NCBI RefSeq assembly: GCF_016461825.1
Contig: NZ_JAEMNU010000031.1
Location: 78,695 to 123,113 of the forward strand
Direction: 5' to 3'
Length of the DNA stretch: 44,419 nt
From: Rugamonas violacea
Lineage (GTDB): Bacteria > Pseudomonadota > Gammaproteobacteria > Burkholderiales > Burkholderiaceae_D
Below are positions 26,087 through 34,523 of this stretch, piece by piece (the first letter of the stretch is position 1; the number at the start of each line of letters is the position of its first letter). The notes under the pieces are model-generated. The model was not told the DNA's origin. It ran no database searches and worked only from the letters and a program-made list of their open reading frames with translations. A program made the translations under genes and the position numbers.

Positions 26087-28078
26087 ATGAAACCAAGCAT
26101 ACAGTTCTCCCTTCTCGCAGCCTCCCTCGCCGTCGCCTCGCTGGCCCAGGCGCAGTCGTCCGGCACCATCCTGAGCAGCCCTTTCGGCGCGGCGCCGAAA
26201 GCGGCCGCCGCCACCGTCAGCAAAACGCAGGCGCGCGCGGCCCTGTCGGCCACGGCCGTCGCCAAAGCCGACCGTGCTCACCTCGACCGCCTGCTCGACA
26301 GCGAAACGAACGAGTTCATCGTCGTCTTCAAGGACGAGGCACCGGCCCGCGTCGCCGTCAGCGGCAACCACGCCGAGCGGCTGTCGATGCAGCAAAGCGC
26401 CTACCAGGCCACCCGCAAGCGCGTGCGCGCCGAGTTGAATTCGACCGATATCGAGTTCAGCCATGAATACAAGGCCATGCCCTGGGCCTATGTGCGCGTC
26501 AGCAGCCGCGCCGCCCTGGTCAAACTGATCAACCATGCCGACGTGCGCCTGGTGGTCGAAAATATCAAGATGAACCTGAACCTGGCGCAGAGCTTGCCGG
26601 CGATCCAGCAGCCCGAGGCCCTCGTCACCGGGCGGGCCGGTGCCGGCACCACCGTGGTGGTGCTGGACGGCGGCGCCGACATTTCCCAAGCGGCCTTCGG
26701 CTGCAGCAGCCCCGGCGTGCCGGCCAGCTGCCGTATCGCCGCGGCCATCCCTATCGCCACCGGCAACTTCAAGGTCACCCCGCACGGCACCAATGTGGCC
26801 GCTATCGTGACCGGCGTGGCCAACGGTGCGCGCGTCGCCTCGGTCGACATCTCGATCAACGATACCCAGATCAATCTCGACTCGGCCGCGCGCGGCATGG
26901 ATTGGGCGATCGTCAACCGCGACCAGTACAACATCGTCGCCGCCAACATGAGCTTTGGCGTCAGCCAAAGATTCACCGACACCTGCGGCGTCGGCCAGCT
27001 TGGTACCGGTCCGGCGGCGGCCTTCGTCGACGCCTTTGCGCGTCTGCGCGCCGCCCGCATCGCGCCCGTGGTGGCCGCCGGCAACGACGCCTATACCAAT
27101 GGCGTCGGCTTCCCCGCCTGCGTCTCGGGCGCGGTCGTGGTCGGCGCTATCTACGACAGCAATATCCCCGGCGGCCAAGCCTACAGCAGCTGCACCGACG
27201 CCACGCGCAATGCCAACGCCGTCGCCTGCTTCTCCAACAGCAGCAACCTGGTCTCGCTGTTCGCGCCGGGTGCCAACATCACGGCAGGCGGCGTCACCAT
27301 GGCCGGCACCTCGCAGGCCGCGCCGCACGTGGCCGGCGCCCTCGCCGTGCTGCGCGGCGCCAACGCGGCCCCCACCGACAGCGTGCAGGATGGCCTGAAC
27401 CGCCTGCTCGCCTTCGGCCCGATCGTCACCGACCCGCGCAACGGCGTCAGCAAGCCGCGCCTCAATCTGTTCGGTGCGCTCAATGGCCTGGCGCCGGATT
27501 CAAGCTACCGCCTGGTGACCCAGCAAGTGTATCTGGGCTACTTCGGCCGGCCGGCCGATCCGAACGGACTGTACTGGTTCGCCGACGGACTGAAAAACGC
27601 CGGCGCGCCGACCACTATCGTCGAGCTCGAACGCGCGTATGCGACCAATGCCACCGTCAGGGGACTGGTCGAGAATTTCAGCAACAGTCCCGAGTCGAAC
27701 GCCCTGTACGGCGGCGACAATACCGCCTTTGTCACGGCGATCTACCGCAACCTGTTCAACCGCCTGCCCGACCCGGGTGGCCTGGCCTTCTGGGTCAACG
27801 CCATCAACAACGGTAGCTTGACCCGAGGCAAGGCGGCGCTGTCGATCATGTCCGGTGGCATGCCGAACGCCGATGGCGTCACGGTGACCAAGAAGTCCGA
27901 AGTGGCGGTCAACTTCACCAAGTCGCTGGACCTGGCGCCGGAAATTGGCGCGTATAGCAACGCCAACGCCACCGCCAAGGCACGCGCCATGCTGAACCAG
28001 GTGACCGGCGCGACCGACGTGGCCGCGTTCCAGAGCGTGATCGACGCGACCATCGCACAGATCGTCAGCGGCCAGTAA
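26087..28078 (+). CDS. Secreted subtilisin-like serine protease with inhibitor I9 prodomain and DUF4214 tail
   Basis: A 663-residue exported protease. The signal peptide ends near LAQAQ (residue ~22). An I9-type propeptide spans ~75-160 (NEFIVVFKDEAP to VRLVVENIK) and should fold the enzyme and then be cleaved. The S8 catalytic triad is Asp194 (VVLDGG), His233 (PHGTNVA) and Ser409 (AGTSQAAPHVAG), in correct order. Paired Cys residues fit an extracytoplasmic enzyme. Residues ~470-595 form a DUF4214 module (QQVYLGYFGRPADPNGLYWF, YRNLFNRLPDPGGLAFW), often found in large secreted bacterial proteins. It is likely a secreted general protease; the DUF4214 part may serve attachment or secretion. ATG at 26087 was chosen over an adjacent TTG. 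Confidence 0.92.
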   Translation: MKPSIQFSLLAASLAVASLAQAQSSGTILSSPFGAAPKAAAATVSKTQARAALSATAVAKADRAHLDRLLDSETNEFIVVFKDEAPARVAVSGNHAERLSMQQSAYQATRKRVRAELNSTDIEFSHEYKAMPWAYVRVSSRAALVKLINHADVRLVVENIKMNLNLAQSLPAIQQPEALVTGRAGAGTTVVVLDGGADISQAAFGCSSPGVPASCRIAAAIPIATGNFKVTPHGTNVAAIVTGVANGARVASVDISINDTQINLDSAARGMDWAIVNRDQYNIVAANMSFGVSQRFTDTCGVGQLGTGPAAAFVDAFARLRAARIAPVVAAGNDAYTNGVGFPACVSGAVVVGAIYDSNIPGGQAYSSCTDATRNANAVACFSNSSNLVSLFAPGANITAGGVTMAGTSQAAPHVAGALAVLRGANAAPTDSVQDGLNRLLAFGPIVTDPRNGVSKPRLNLFGALNGLAPDSSYRLVTQQVYLGYFGRPADPNGLYWFADGLKNAGAPTTIVELERAYATNATVRGLVENFSNSPESNALYGGDNTAFVTAIYRNLFNRLPDPGGLAFWVNAINNGSLTRGKAALSIMSGGMPNADGVTVTKKSEVAVNFTKSLDLAPEIGAYSNANATAKARAMLNQVTGATDVAAFQSVIDATIAQIVSGQ

Positions 28079-28134
28079 GGCTGCGCGCCCGGGCCGGGGC
28101 CGCAGAAGCGGACGGCGCGCCGCGCGCGCGCCGT

Positions 28135-28734
28135 CTAATGCGACGCCAGTTGCGCTTGCAGATGGGGCAGCCGGTCGAAGCCCCAGAAGGCCGCGCCGTC
28201 GGCAAGCACGAAGGGCACGCCGAACACGCCGCTGGCCAGGGCGTGTTCGCTCTCTTGCTTGAGCAACTGCTTGATCGCCGGCGCCACCATCCCCGCCGCC
28301 AATGCCGCGCGGTCCACCCCCAAGGCCGCAGCTATCCCCTGCAACACCGCCACGTCGCCAATATCGACTCCGTCGCCAAAGTAGGCGCTGAAGCAGTTGC
28401 GGGCGAAGGCCGTGGCGATCGCGTCGCCATGCTCTTGGCGTATCCACAGCATGGCCCGGCCAGGCTCGAGCAAAAAGCGCGGGAAGCCGGGCGGCTGCCG
28501 ATAGGCAATGTCGTGCAGGCGCGCGGTGCGCTCCAGATCCCGCTGCACATACGCCCATTTGAGCGGCACCTCCGGCGCCAGCGGACTGCCGGTGGCTTGC
28601 CGCAGGGCCGCCAGCAGCACCGGCGTCCAACGCACCGTGCGGCCGTGCGCCGCCGCCAGCGCGTCGATGCGCTGGGCGGCGAAGTAGGCGTAGGGCGAGG
28701 CGAAATCGAAGTAAAACGTGATGTCCTGCGTCAT
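28135..28734 (-). CDS. 2-hydroxychromene-2-carboxylate isomerase family protein (DsbA-fold)
   Basis: A 199-residue thioredoxin/DsbA-like fold protein of the HCCA isomerase (kappa-class GST-related) family. The N-terminus TFYFDFASPYAYFAAQRID carries the family Ser13 before Pro14 in place of the usual Cys. The C-terminal GVFGVPFVLADGAAFWGFDR is the conserved cis-Pro and tail motif. Known members use glutathione to isomerise aromatic degradation products; the substrate here is unknown. The ATG overlaps the stop of the upstream 50-residue peptide gene (ATGA). Together they lie downstream of the TetR gene and its operator. Confidence 0.88.
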   Translation of the reverse strand: MTQDITFYFDFASPYAYFAAQRIDALAAAHGRTVRWTPVLLAALRQATGSPLAPEVPLKWAYVQRDLERTARLHDIAYRQPPGFPRFLLEPGRAMLWIRQEHGDAIATAFARNCFSAYFGDGVDIGDVAVLQGIAAALGVDRAALAAGMVAPAIKQLLKQESEHALASGVFGVPFVLADGAAFWGFDRLPHLQAQLASH

Positions 28735-28883
28735 GGCAGCTTTCCTTCCGAGGTGGGTTCCTGAAAATCCTCGTTGCTATCGGGCAGGGCCCGCAACAAG
28801 GCGATCACATTGCTGCGATGGACGCCGTAGCCCGCGACCAACAACAGCAACAACAGCAACAACAAGCACAGCAAGGTGTTCAT
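28731..28883 (-). CDS. Small single-helix membrane peptide, 50 residues
   Basis: The frame reads MNTLLC, then an almost pure Leu helix (residues 4-15), VAGYGVHRSNVIALLRALPD and an acidic tail ending EGKLP. It has a perfect Shine-Dalgarno AAGGAGG five bases before the ATG, and its TGA overlaps the isomerase ATG as ATGA. It is therefore very probably translated and coupled to the isomerase. The helix is long enough to span or sit in the inner membrane with the acidic tail outside it. Function unknown; it may be a leader for coupling or a membrane anchor for the isomerase. The Leu run comes from CAA/CAG-like triplets (TTG/CTG codons) and may be prone to length change. Confidence 0.75.
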   Translation of the reverse strand: MNTLLCLLLLLLLLLVAGYGVHRSNVIALLRALPDSNEDFQEPTSEGKLP

Positions 28884-28894
28884 GTTTCCTCCTT

Positions 28895-28912
28895 TTCGCA
28901 CAGGTGTGCGAA
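28895..28912. promoter_or_regulatory. TetR operator candidate, isomerase side
   Basis: TTCGCACAGGTGTGCGAA: perfect eight-base arms with a two-base centre. It lies 12 bases upstream of the small peptide ATG, between it and the TetR gene. A near copy (16 of 18 bases on the other strand) lies just upstream of the TetR gene at 29578. Confidence 0.75.
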
Positions 28913-28950
28913 ATTACTTCAAAAAAAGCCGCGCGCACGCCGCCGCGCGG

Positions 28951-29568
28951 TCACTGCGGATCGCTCAAACTCTTGTAGTTGCCGATCAGCCGGTTGAAGG
29001 CGCGCTGCGTGTGGCGCGCCGCGTTGGCGTCGTGCAGGAAGCGGGTGTCGTGCACCAGGCCGATGATCAGGCTGTAGATCTCGTAGACCAGCTGGGCCGG
29101 ATCGGTGTCGGGCCGCAACTGGCCCTCGGCCATCGCCTGCTCGATCGTCTTGCGCAGCGAGGCGCGCCATTGCAGGGCGCCCTGTTGCAGGCGGTCGCGC
29201 AGCGGGCCGGCCTCGTCGTCGAATTCGAAGGCGCCGGCCGAATACAGGCAGGCGCTGCGCAAGGCCTCGTCGCCGGCGCGGCGCATCCAGTTGCCGACCT
29301 GGGCGGTCAGGCGCGGCAGGCCGCGCGGCAGTTGCAGCGTGGGCAGCAGCACCTCGGCGGCGAAGCGGCGGTCGTATTCGTCGAGCACCGCCTCCTGCAG
29401 GGATTCGAGCGAGCCGACGCGGGAGAACACGCCGCTCTTGCTGATGCCGGTGCGCTTGGCCAGCTCGCCCAAGGACAGCTTGCCGATGCCTTCGGCGGCG
29501 GCCATGTCCATGGCGGCGGCGACGATGGCGGCGTAGGTGGCTTCGCTCTTGGCGGTCAGGGTATCCAT
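28951..29568 (-). CDS. TetR family transcriptional repressor
   Basis: A 205-residue TetR regulator. The N-terminal helix-turn-helix spans ~10-55 (LSLGELAKRTGISKSGVFSR), with the family's ISKSGVF recognition helix. The C-terminal helical domain (from ~80) resembles TetR_C of the YbiH/YcdC kind (IYSLIIGLVHDTRFL). Matching palindromes stand just upstream of its own start and between its end and the next gene, so it probably represses itself and the peptide-isomerase pair. The inducer is unknown, likely an electrophile or aromatic. Confidence 0.9.
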   Translation of the reverse strand: MDTLTAKSEATYAAIVAAAMDMAAAEGIGKLSLGELAKRTGISKSGVFSRVGSLESLQEAVLDEYDRRFAAEVLLPTLQLPRGLPRLTAQVGNWMRRAGDEALRSACLYSAGAFEFDDEAGPLRDRLQQGALQWRASLRKTIEQAMAEGQLRPDTDPAQLVYEIYSLIIGLVHDTRFLHDANAARHTQRAFNRLIGNYKSLSDPQ

Positions 29569-29577
29569 GGATTCACT

Positions 29578-29595
29578 TTAGCACACCCGTGCGAA
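29578..29595. promoter_or_regulatory. TetR operator candidate, autoregulatory
   Basis: TTAGCACACCCGTGCGAA, which on the other strand reads TTCGCACGGGTGTGCTAA and matches the 28895-28912 palindrome at 16 of 18 positions. It begins ten bases before the TetR ATG. Confidence 0.72.
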
Positions 29596-29661
29596 ATGTG
29601 CGAGAAAAAACCGCGCGTGGCCGCGCGACGGATGCGCCAAGCCAGCGGCGCCGCGGCAAAG

Positions 29662-29695
29662 AAAAACGGCACGTATCGCTACGTGCCGTTTTTTT
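29662..29695. terminator. Bidirectional rho-independent terminator (pckG side)
   Basis: AAAAACGGCACGTA - TCGC - TACGTGCCGTTTTTT: a nine-pair stem core plus A/T flanks. It ends transcription of pckG, whose stop is 19 bases away. Confidence 0.9.
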
Positions 29696-29713
29696 ATTTC
29701 CCGCCCGGGCCGC

Positions 29714-31579
29714 TTACTTGGCCAGGCGCTGCTCCAGCTCGGCCTTGACGGCGGTCAGCTCGGCCGGCAGGTGGTAGGCCAGCTTGGCGAACAGCTCGTC
29801 ATGCAGCTTGAGCTCGTCGCGCCAGGCGTCCTTGTCGATCGAGGTGATGGTCTCGAACTCCTCCGGCGTGAACGGGATGCCGTCCCAGTTCAGGTCGCCG
29901 AAACGCGGCGTGGTGCCGAACACGTTCTCGACGCCGCCGGCCTTGCCTTCGATGCGTTCCAGCATCCACTTCAGCACGCGCATGTTGTCACCGAAGCCAG
30001 GCCAGACGAAGTGGCCCTGCTCGTCGGTGCGGAACCAGTTGACGCAGTAGATCTTCGGCAGCGCGCCGGCGTTGGCGGCGCCCAGTTTCCGGCCCATGTT
30101 GAGCCAGTGCTGGAAGTAGTCGCTCATGTTGTAGCCGATGAACGGCAGCATGGCGAACGGGTCGCGGCGCACCACGCCCATCTGGCCGGCGGCGGCGGCG
30201 GTGGTTTCGGAGCCCATGGTCGCGGCCATGTAGACGCCTTCGACCCAGTTGCGCGCTTCGGTCACCAGCGGCACGGTGGTCGAGCGGCGGCCGCCGAAGA
30301 TGAAGGCCGAGATCGGCACGCCGGCCGGATCGTCCCAGGCCGAGTCGATCACCGGGTTCTGCGTCGCGGCGACGGTGAAGCGGGCGTTCGGGTGGGCCGC
30401 CTTGGTGCCGGCGGCCGGCGTCCAGTCCTTGCCCTGCCAGTCGATCAGGTGATCGGGCGCCTGCTTGCTCAAGCCTTCCCACCAGACGTCGCCGTCGTCG
30501 GTCAGCGCGACGTTGGTGAAGATGGTGTTCTCGCGCATCGAGGCCATGCAGTTGAAGTTGGTCTTCTCGTTGGTGCCGGGGGCGACGCCGAAGTAGCCCG
30601 CTTCCGGGTTGATGGCGTACAGGCGGCCGTCGGCGCCCGGTTTGATCCAGGCGATGTCGTCGCCGATGGTGGTGACCTTCCAGCCCTTGAAGCTGGCCGG
30701 CGGGATCAGCATGGCGAAGTTGGTCTTGCCGCAGGCCGAGGGGAAGGCCGCCGCGACATAGTGCTTCTTGCCTTCCGGCGATTCGACGCCGAGGATCAGC
30801 ATGTGTTCGGCCAGCCAGCCGGCGCCGCCGGCCTGGGCGTCCTGGTGGCCCATGTTGGAGGCGATGCGCAGGGCGAAGCACTTCTTGCCCAGCAGGGCGT
30901 TGCCGCCGTAGCCGGAGCCGTAGGACCAGATCTCGCGGGTCTCGGGGAAGTGGACGATGTATTTGGTGGCGTTGCACGGCCAGGCGACGTCCTTCTGGCC
31001 GGCCGTCAGCGGCGCGCCGACGCTGTGCACGCAGGGGACGAACTCGCCGTCCGTGCCCAGCACGTCGTAGACGGCGCGGCCCATGCGGGTCATCACGCGC
31101 ATGTTGACGGCGACGTAGGGCGAGTCGGACAGCTCGACGCCGATGTGGGCGATCGGCGAACCCAGCGGGCCCATCGAGAACGGCACCACGTACATCGTGC
31201 GGCCGACCATGCAGCCGTCGAACAGGCCGTTGAGGGTGCCGCGCATTTCGCTCGGCTCGGTCCAGTTGTTGGTGGGACCGGCCTCTTCCTTGGTGTTCGA
31301 GCAGATGTAGGTGCGGTCTTCGACGCGGGCGACGTCGCTCGGATCGGAGCAGGCCAGGTAGGAGTTCGGCCGCTTGGCCGGGTTCAGCTTCTTCATGGTG
31401 CCGGCGGCGACCATTTCGCCGCACAGGCGGTCGTATTCTTCCTGCGAGCCGTCGCACCAGTGGATGCGGTCGGGCTTGGTCAGGGCGGCGATGTCCGCGA
31501 CCCAATTGATCAGTTTCTGCTGTTTAATGTAAGCTGGGACGTTGAGTGCTGCAACGCCACCCATCACGGGCTGATTCAT
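29714..31579 (-). CDS. pckG: Phosphoenolpyruvate carboxykinase (GTP)
   Basis: A 621-residue GTP-dependent PEP carboxykinase, which turns oxaloacetate plus GTP into PEP, CO2 and GDP at the start of gluconeogenesis. The kinase-1a/P-loop motif FPSACGKTN is at 279-287 with the hyper-reactive Cys283 typical of the GTP class. The oxaloacetate-binding [12 protein letters not shown] lies near 125-137. [13 protein letters not shown] is the guanine/metal region. GGAGG with good spacing precedes the ATG. It is monocistronic with its own terminator. Confidence 0.97.
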   Translation of the reverse strand: MNQPVMGGVAALNVPAYIKQQKLINWVADIAALTKPDRIHWCDGSQEEYDRLCGEMVAAGTMKKLNPAKRPNSYLACSDPSDVARVEDRTYICSNTKEEAGPTNNWTEPSEMRGTLNGLFDGCMVGRTMYVVPFSMGPLGSPIAHIGVELSDSPYVAVNMRVMTRMGRAVYDVLGTDGEFVPCVHSVGAPLTAGQKDVAWPCNATKYIVHFPETREIWSYGSGYGGNALLGKKCFALRIASNMGHQDAQAGGAGWLAEHMLILGVESPEGKKHYVAAAFPSACGKTNFAMLIPPASFKGWKVTTIGDDIAWIKPGADGRLYAINPEAGYFGVAPGTNEKTNFNCMASMRENTIFTNVALTDDGDVWWEGLSKQAPDHLIDWQGKDWTPAAGTKAAHPNARFTVAATQNPVIDSAWDDPAGVPISAFIFGGRRSTTVPLVTEARNWVEGVYMAATMGSETTAAAAGQMGVVRRDPFAMLPFIGYNMSDYFQHWLNMGRKLGAANAGALPKIYCVNWFRTDEQGHFVWPGFGDNMRVLKWMLERIEGKAGGVENVFGTTPRFGDLNWDGIPFTPEEFETITSIDKDAWRDELKLHDELFAKLAYHLPAELTAVKAELEQRLAK

Positions 31580-31942
31580 AGTACCTCCAATGCCAATAAA
31601 GAAATCTTGTCTTGTCCCGGCACGGCAGGATCGTCGTCAGCTTGTGGCTTGCGCTCAGGTGGGCGGCGCGATTGCTCAGCGGCGGCCCCCGGCGCTACGG
31701 CGGTCATGTCGATTGCGCTGGCGATCGGGCCGGCGCGCAGCCCAATCATGTGGCCGGGCTGATGGAACGTATTGCGCGAACCCTGTTGTTGAGTTCGAAA
31801 ATGAGTGGGCGATTGTACACCCGTCAAACTGGCTTTTCTGCAAAAATGTAGGAGAAATAGTCGACTAAAGTAGTAAGCTATTCCATATTCCGAGAAATCC
31901 GTTATTAAGCTACGAAATTCACATTAAGATCGGCCAACCACC
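31580..31942. promoter_or_regulatory. Divergent pckG / 2-hydroxyacid dehydrogenase control region
   Basis: A 363-base gap between divergent genes. The left part is GC-rich and without a convincing frame. The right part (31790-31930) is AT-rich and is where promoters for the rightward gene are expected. No clear palindrome or riboswitch fold was noticed. Confidence 0.5.
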
Positions 31943-32938
31943 ATGAAAATTGCGATTCTCGACGATTACCAAGATTCTACCCGCGATCTCGATTGCTTCC
32001 CGTTGTTGCGCGATCACGAAGTCAAAATCTTCACCAATTCGACCCGCGGACTGGGCCAGTTGGCGATCCGCCTGGCGCCCTTCGAGGCGCTGGTGCTGAT
32101 CCGCGAACGTACCGTGCTCAGCCGCGCACTGCTGGCCAGGCTGCCCAATCTGAAGCTGATTTCGCAAACCGGCAAGGTGGCCGGCAACATCGACGTGGCC
32201 GCCGCCAGCGAGCTGGGCGTGGCCATCGTCGAGGGCGTCGGCTCGCCCACCGCGCCGGCCGAGCTGACTTGGGCGCTGATCATGGCGGCCTCGCGCAAGA
32301 TCGTGCCCTACGCCAACAACCTCAAGGACGGGCTGTGGCAGACCGCCTCGATCAACCCCGGCCTGAACGGCCTGGGCACGGTGCTGAAGGGACGCACCCT
32401 GGCGATCTGGGGCTACGGCAAGATCGGCAAGATGATCGCCGGCTACGGCCGCGCCTTCGGCATGCAGGTGCTGGTGTGGGGCAGCCAGGCCAGCCGCGAC
32501 GCGGCGCTGGCCGACGGCAACCGGGCGGCCGCCACGCGCGAGGCCTTCTTCGAGCAGGCCGACGTGCTCAGCCTGCATCTGCGGCTGAACCCGGCCACGC
32601 GCGGCATCGTCGGCGCCGAGGACCTGGCGCGCATGAAGCCGAGCGCCCTGTTCGTCAACACCAGCCGCGCCGAACTGGTGCAGGAGGACGCGCTGGAACG
32701 GGCGCTGCCGCAGGGCCGGCCCGGTTTCGCCGCGCTCGACGTGTTCGCCTCGGAGCCGCTGGCGGCCGATTCGCCGCTGCTGCGCATGCCGACGGTGCTG
32801 GCCACGCCGCACCTGGGCTATGTGGAGAAGGACAGCTACGAGCTGTATTTCCGCCACGCCTTCCAGAACATCGTCGACTTCGCCGCCGGCAAGCACGACG
32901 CCCTGCTCAATCCGGACTACGCCAAGGGCGGCCGGTAA
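31943..32938 (+). CDS. D-isomer-specific 2-hydroxyacid dehydrogenase family protein
   Basis: A 331-residue NAD(H)-dependent dehydrogenase of the phosphoglycerate/2-hydroxyacid dehydrogenase family. The Rossmann motif GYGKIG is at 157-162. NTSRAEL gives catalytic Arg242, and the catalytic His is 290 in TPHLGY. The N-terminal MKIAILDDYQDSTRDLDCF is typical of a subgroup annotated as D-2-hydroxyacid dehydrogenase. It has no C-terminal ACT domain, so it is not a regulated SerA. Substrate unknown. Its Shine-Dalgarno is weak. Confidence 0.9.
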   Translation: MKIAILDDYQDSTRDLDCFPLLRDHEVKIFTNSTRGLGQLAIRLAPFEALVLIRERTVLSRALLARLPNLKLISQTGKVAGNIDVAAASELGVAIVEGVGSPTAPAELTWALIMAASRKIVPYANNLKDGLWQTASINPGLNGLGTVLKGRTLAIWGYGKIGKMIAGYGRAFGMQVLVWGSQASRDAALADGNRAAATREAFFEQADVLSLHLRLNPATRGIVGAEDLARMKPSALFVNTSRAELVQEDALERALPQGRPGFAALDVFASEPLAADSPLLRMPTVLATPHLGYVEKDSYELYFRHAFQNIVDFAAGKHDALLNPDYAKGGR

Positions 32939-32945
32939 GGCGGCG

Positions 32946-33701
32946 TCAGCGGATTGCCGACACGCCGCTCAGATTGATGGCCGGCGTCGGCATGGCGTGC
33001 ACCTTGCTCCACAGGCCGGACCAGCCGGGCGGCCAGGCCAGCGCCGGGCCGCTGTACGGCGGCAGGCTGGCGCGCACCGCGATCACCGGCACCGGCGGCA
33101 TTTCCTGCAGCGGCGCGTCGGCCGGGCGTTGCATGTCGAGGCTGTACATATAGCCGGGCAGCAAGGCGTCGCAGACCGCCTCGAACCAGGCGGCGTGGTC
33201 CTCGTCGCGGCCGAGCGCGCGGGCCAGGCCCTGCGGGTCGAAGCGGGCCAGCGCGTCGACCAGCTCGGCGGTGGTGGCGGCCGGCGTGTCGCCCCAGCCC
33301 ATCACCGGATTGACGTTGTAGTCGGCGCCGGAGCCGTACCAGCCCTCGCGCCAGGGCCGCTGCATCCAGTCGCGCTGGCCGGTGAACAAATGCCAGCGCC
33401 AATGCAGGCCGGACGGCTTGGGCCAGGAATACAGGTAGAGGCGCTGGTAGCCGGCGCGGTGCAGTTCGCGCACCATGGCCATCAGGCGGGCGTGCGGCAT
33501 GCGGTCGGGCGGCGCGCGGCGGAACAGGATGGCCTCGCCGTCGGCGAACTGCACCTCGTCCATCGACAGGTTCAGGTCGAGCGTGCGCGCCTCGCTGCCG
33601 AAACGGGCGGCGATCCAGCCGGTCAGCAAATTGACCGAGGTGATCACGCCGTAGCCGCGATGGCGGTGGAAGATGACGGTACCGGGAGCGAGCGCTTTCA
33701 T
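32946..33701 (-). CDS. Conserved-looking protein of unknown function
   Basis: A 251-residue soluble protein from MKALAPGTVIFHRHRGYGVI, with a Trp/Pro-rich middle (SWPKPSGLHWRWHLF, REGWYGSGADYN) and a C-terminal PPYSGPALAWPPGWSGLW. The first ~45 residues (VIFHRHRGYGVITSVN) recall small beta-barrel segments that open with a GxVxxHxxxGxG pattern. I recognise no catalytic motif. The ATG lacks a strong Shine-Dalgarno; an in-frame GTG 48 bases upstream would add a hydrophobic segment and is an alternative. It is convergent with the dehydrogenase, seven bases apart. Confidence 0.7.
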   Translation of the reverse strand: MKALAPGTVIFHRHRGYGVITSVNLLTGWIAARFGSEARTLDLNLSMDEVQFADGEAILFRRAPPDRMPHARLMAMVRELHRAGYQRLYLYSWPKPSGLHWRWHLFTGQRDWMQRPWREGWYGSGADYNVNPVMGWGDTPAATTAELVDALARFDPQGLARALGRDEDHAAWFEAVCDALLPGYMYSLDMQRPADAPLQEMPPVPVIAVRASLPPYSGPALAWPPGWSGLWSKVHAMPTPAINLSGVSAIR

Positions 33702-33887
33702 GGCGAAATAGGGAATGGGTCCGACGAACAAAGAAACCAGTGTACTCACAGTTGGCGCAAGTTTCCAGAGCCAATGCGGGGCATGCAAGGCAGGCGGCAT
33801 CGCCCGGGCGCCAGCCCCGCCGGCTGCACAAACGGCGCGCTTCAGGCTATCATTCGGCCTATTCTCCACCGATCCCACCACATCACC

Positions 33888-34373
33888 ATGACCTTGCGCA
33901 TTCTCGCCACCGGCGGCACCTTCGACAAACACTACAACGAATTGAACGGCACCCTCGGCTTCGCCGACAGCCATCTGCCGGCGGCGCTGGCACGCTGCCG
34001 CCTGACGGTGGAGGTGGCGCTGCAACAAATGCCGCTGATGGACTCGCTCGACATGGTCGACGCCGACCGCGAGCGCATCCTGGCCGCTTGCCGCGACGCC
34101 GACGAGAAAGCCATCGTCATCATCCACGGCACCGACACCATGCCGCAGACGGCCGCCGTGCTGGGGCCGGCCGCGCTGGGCCAGACCATCGTGCTGACCG
34201 GCGCCATGATCCCCTACGCGATCGATAACTCCGACGCGCTGTTCAACCTGGGCTTCGCCTGCGGCGTGGCGCAAACACTGCCGGCCGGCGTCTACGTGGC
34301 GATGAACGGCAAGATCTTCGCCTGGGACAACGTGCAGAAGAACCGCGCCGCCGGCGTGTTCCAAGCCTTGTAA
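33888..34373 (+). CDS. Asparaginase-like protein, N-terminal domain only
   Basis: A 161-residue protein covering just the N-terminal catalytic half of L-asparaginases. The first Thr motif is ATGGTFDK (catalytic Thr at residue ~10) and the second is HGTDTM (~85-90), both intact. Full enzymes have ~330 residues and a second domain that helps complete the tetramer site. Here the frame ends soon after GVYVAMNGKIFAWDNVQKNR, with a normal stop and a terminator behind it, so it looks like a short standing family rather than a recent truncation. Activity is uncertain. Confidence 0.85.
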   Translation: MTLRILATGGTFDKHYNELNGTLGFADSHLPAALARCRLTVEVALQQMPLMDSLDMVDADRERILAACRDADEKAIVIIHGTDTMPQTAAVLGPAALGQTIVLTGAMIPYAIDNSDALFNLGFACGVAQTLPAGVYVAMNGKIFAWDNVQKNRAAGVFQAL

Positions 34374-34428
34374 CCGGGCCGGCGGCGCGCCCGCCGCGCT
34401 GGACCTCCGACCTGGACGTCCGAGCATG

Positions 34429-34466
34429 AAAAATGCCCGCGAATCGCTTCGCGGGCATTTTTTTTC
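34429..34466. terminator. Bidirectional rho-independent terminator
   Basis: AAAAATGCCCGCGAA - TCGC - TTCGCGGGCATTTTTTTT. It stands between the asparaginase-like gene (plus) and the smaller octapeptide-repeat gene (minus) and can serve both. Confidence 0.92.
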
Positions 34467-34523
34467 GCCGCCGCCGCGCCGTCAGAACGGCGGCGGCGAC
34501 GGGATGGGCGCGGGCGCGCCGGG

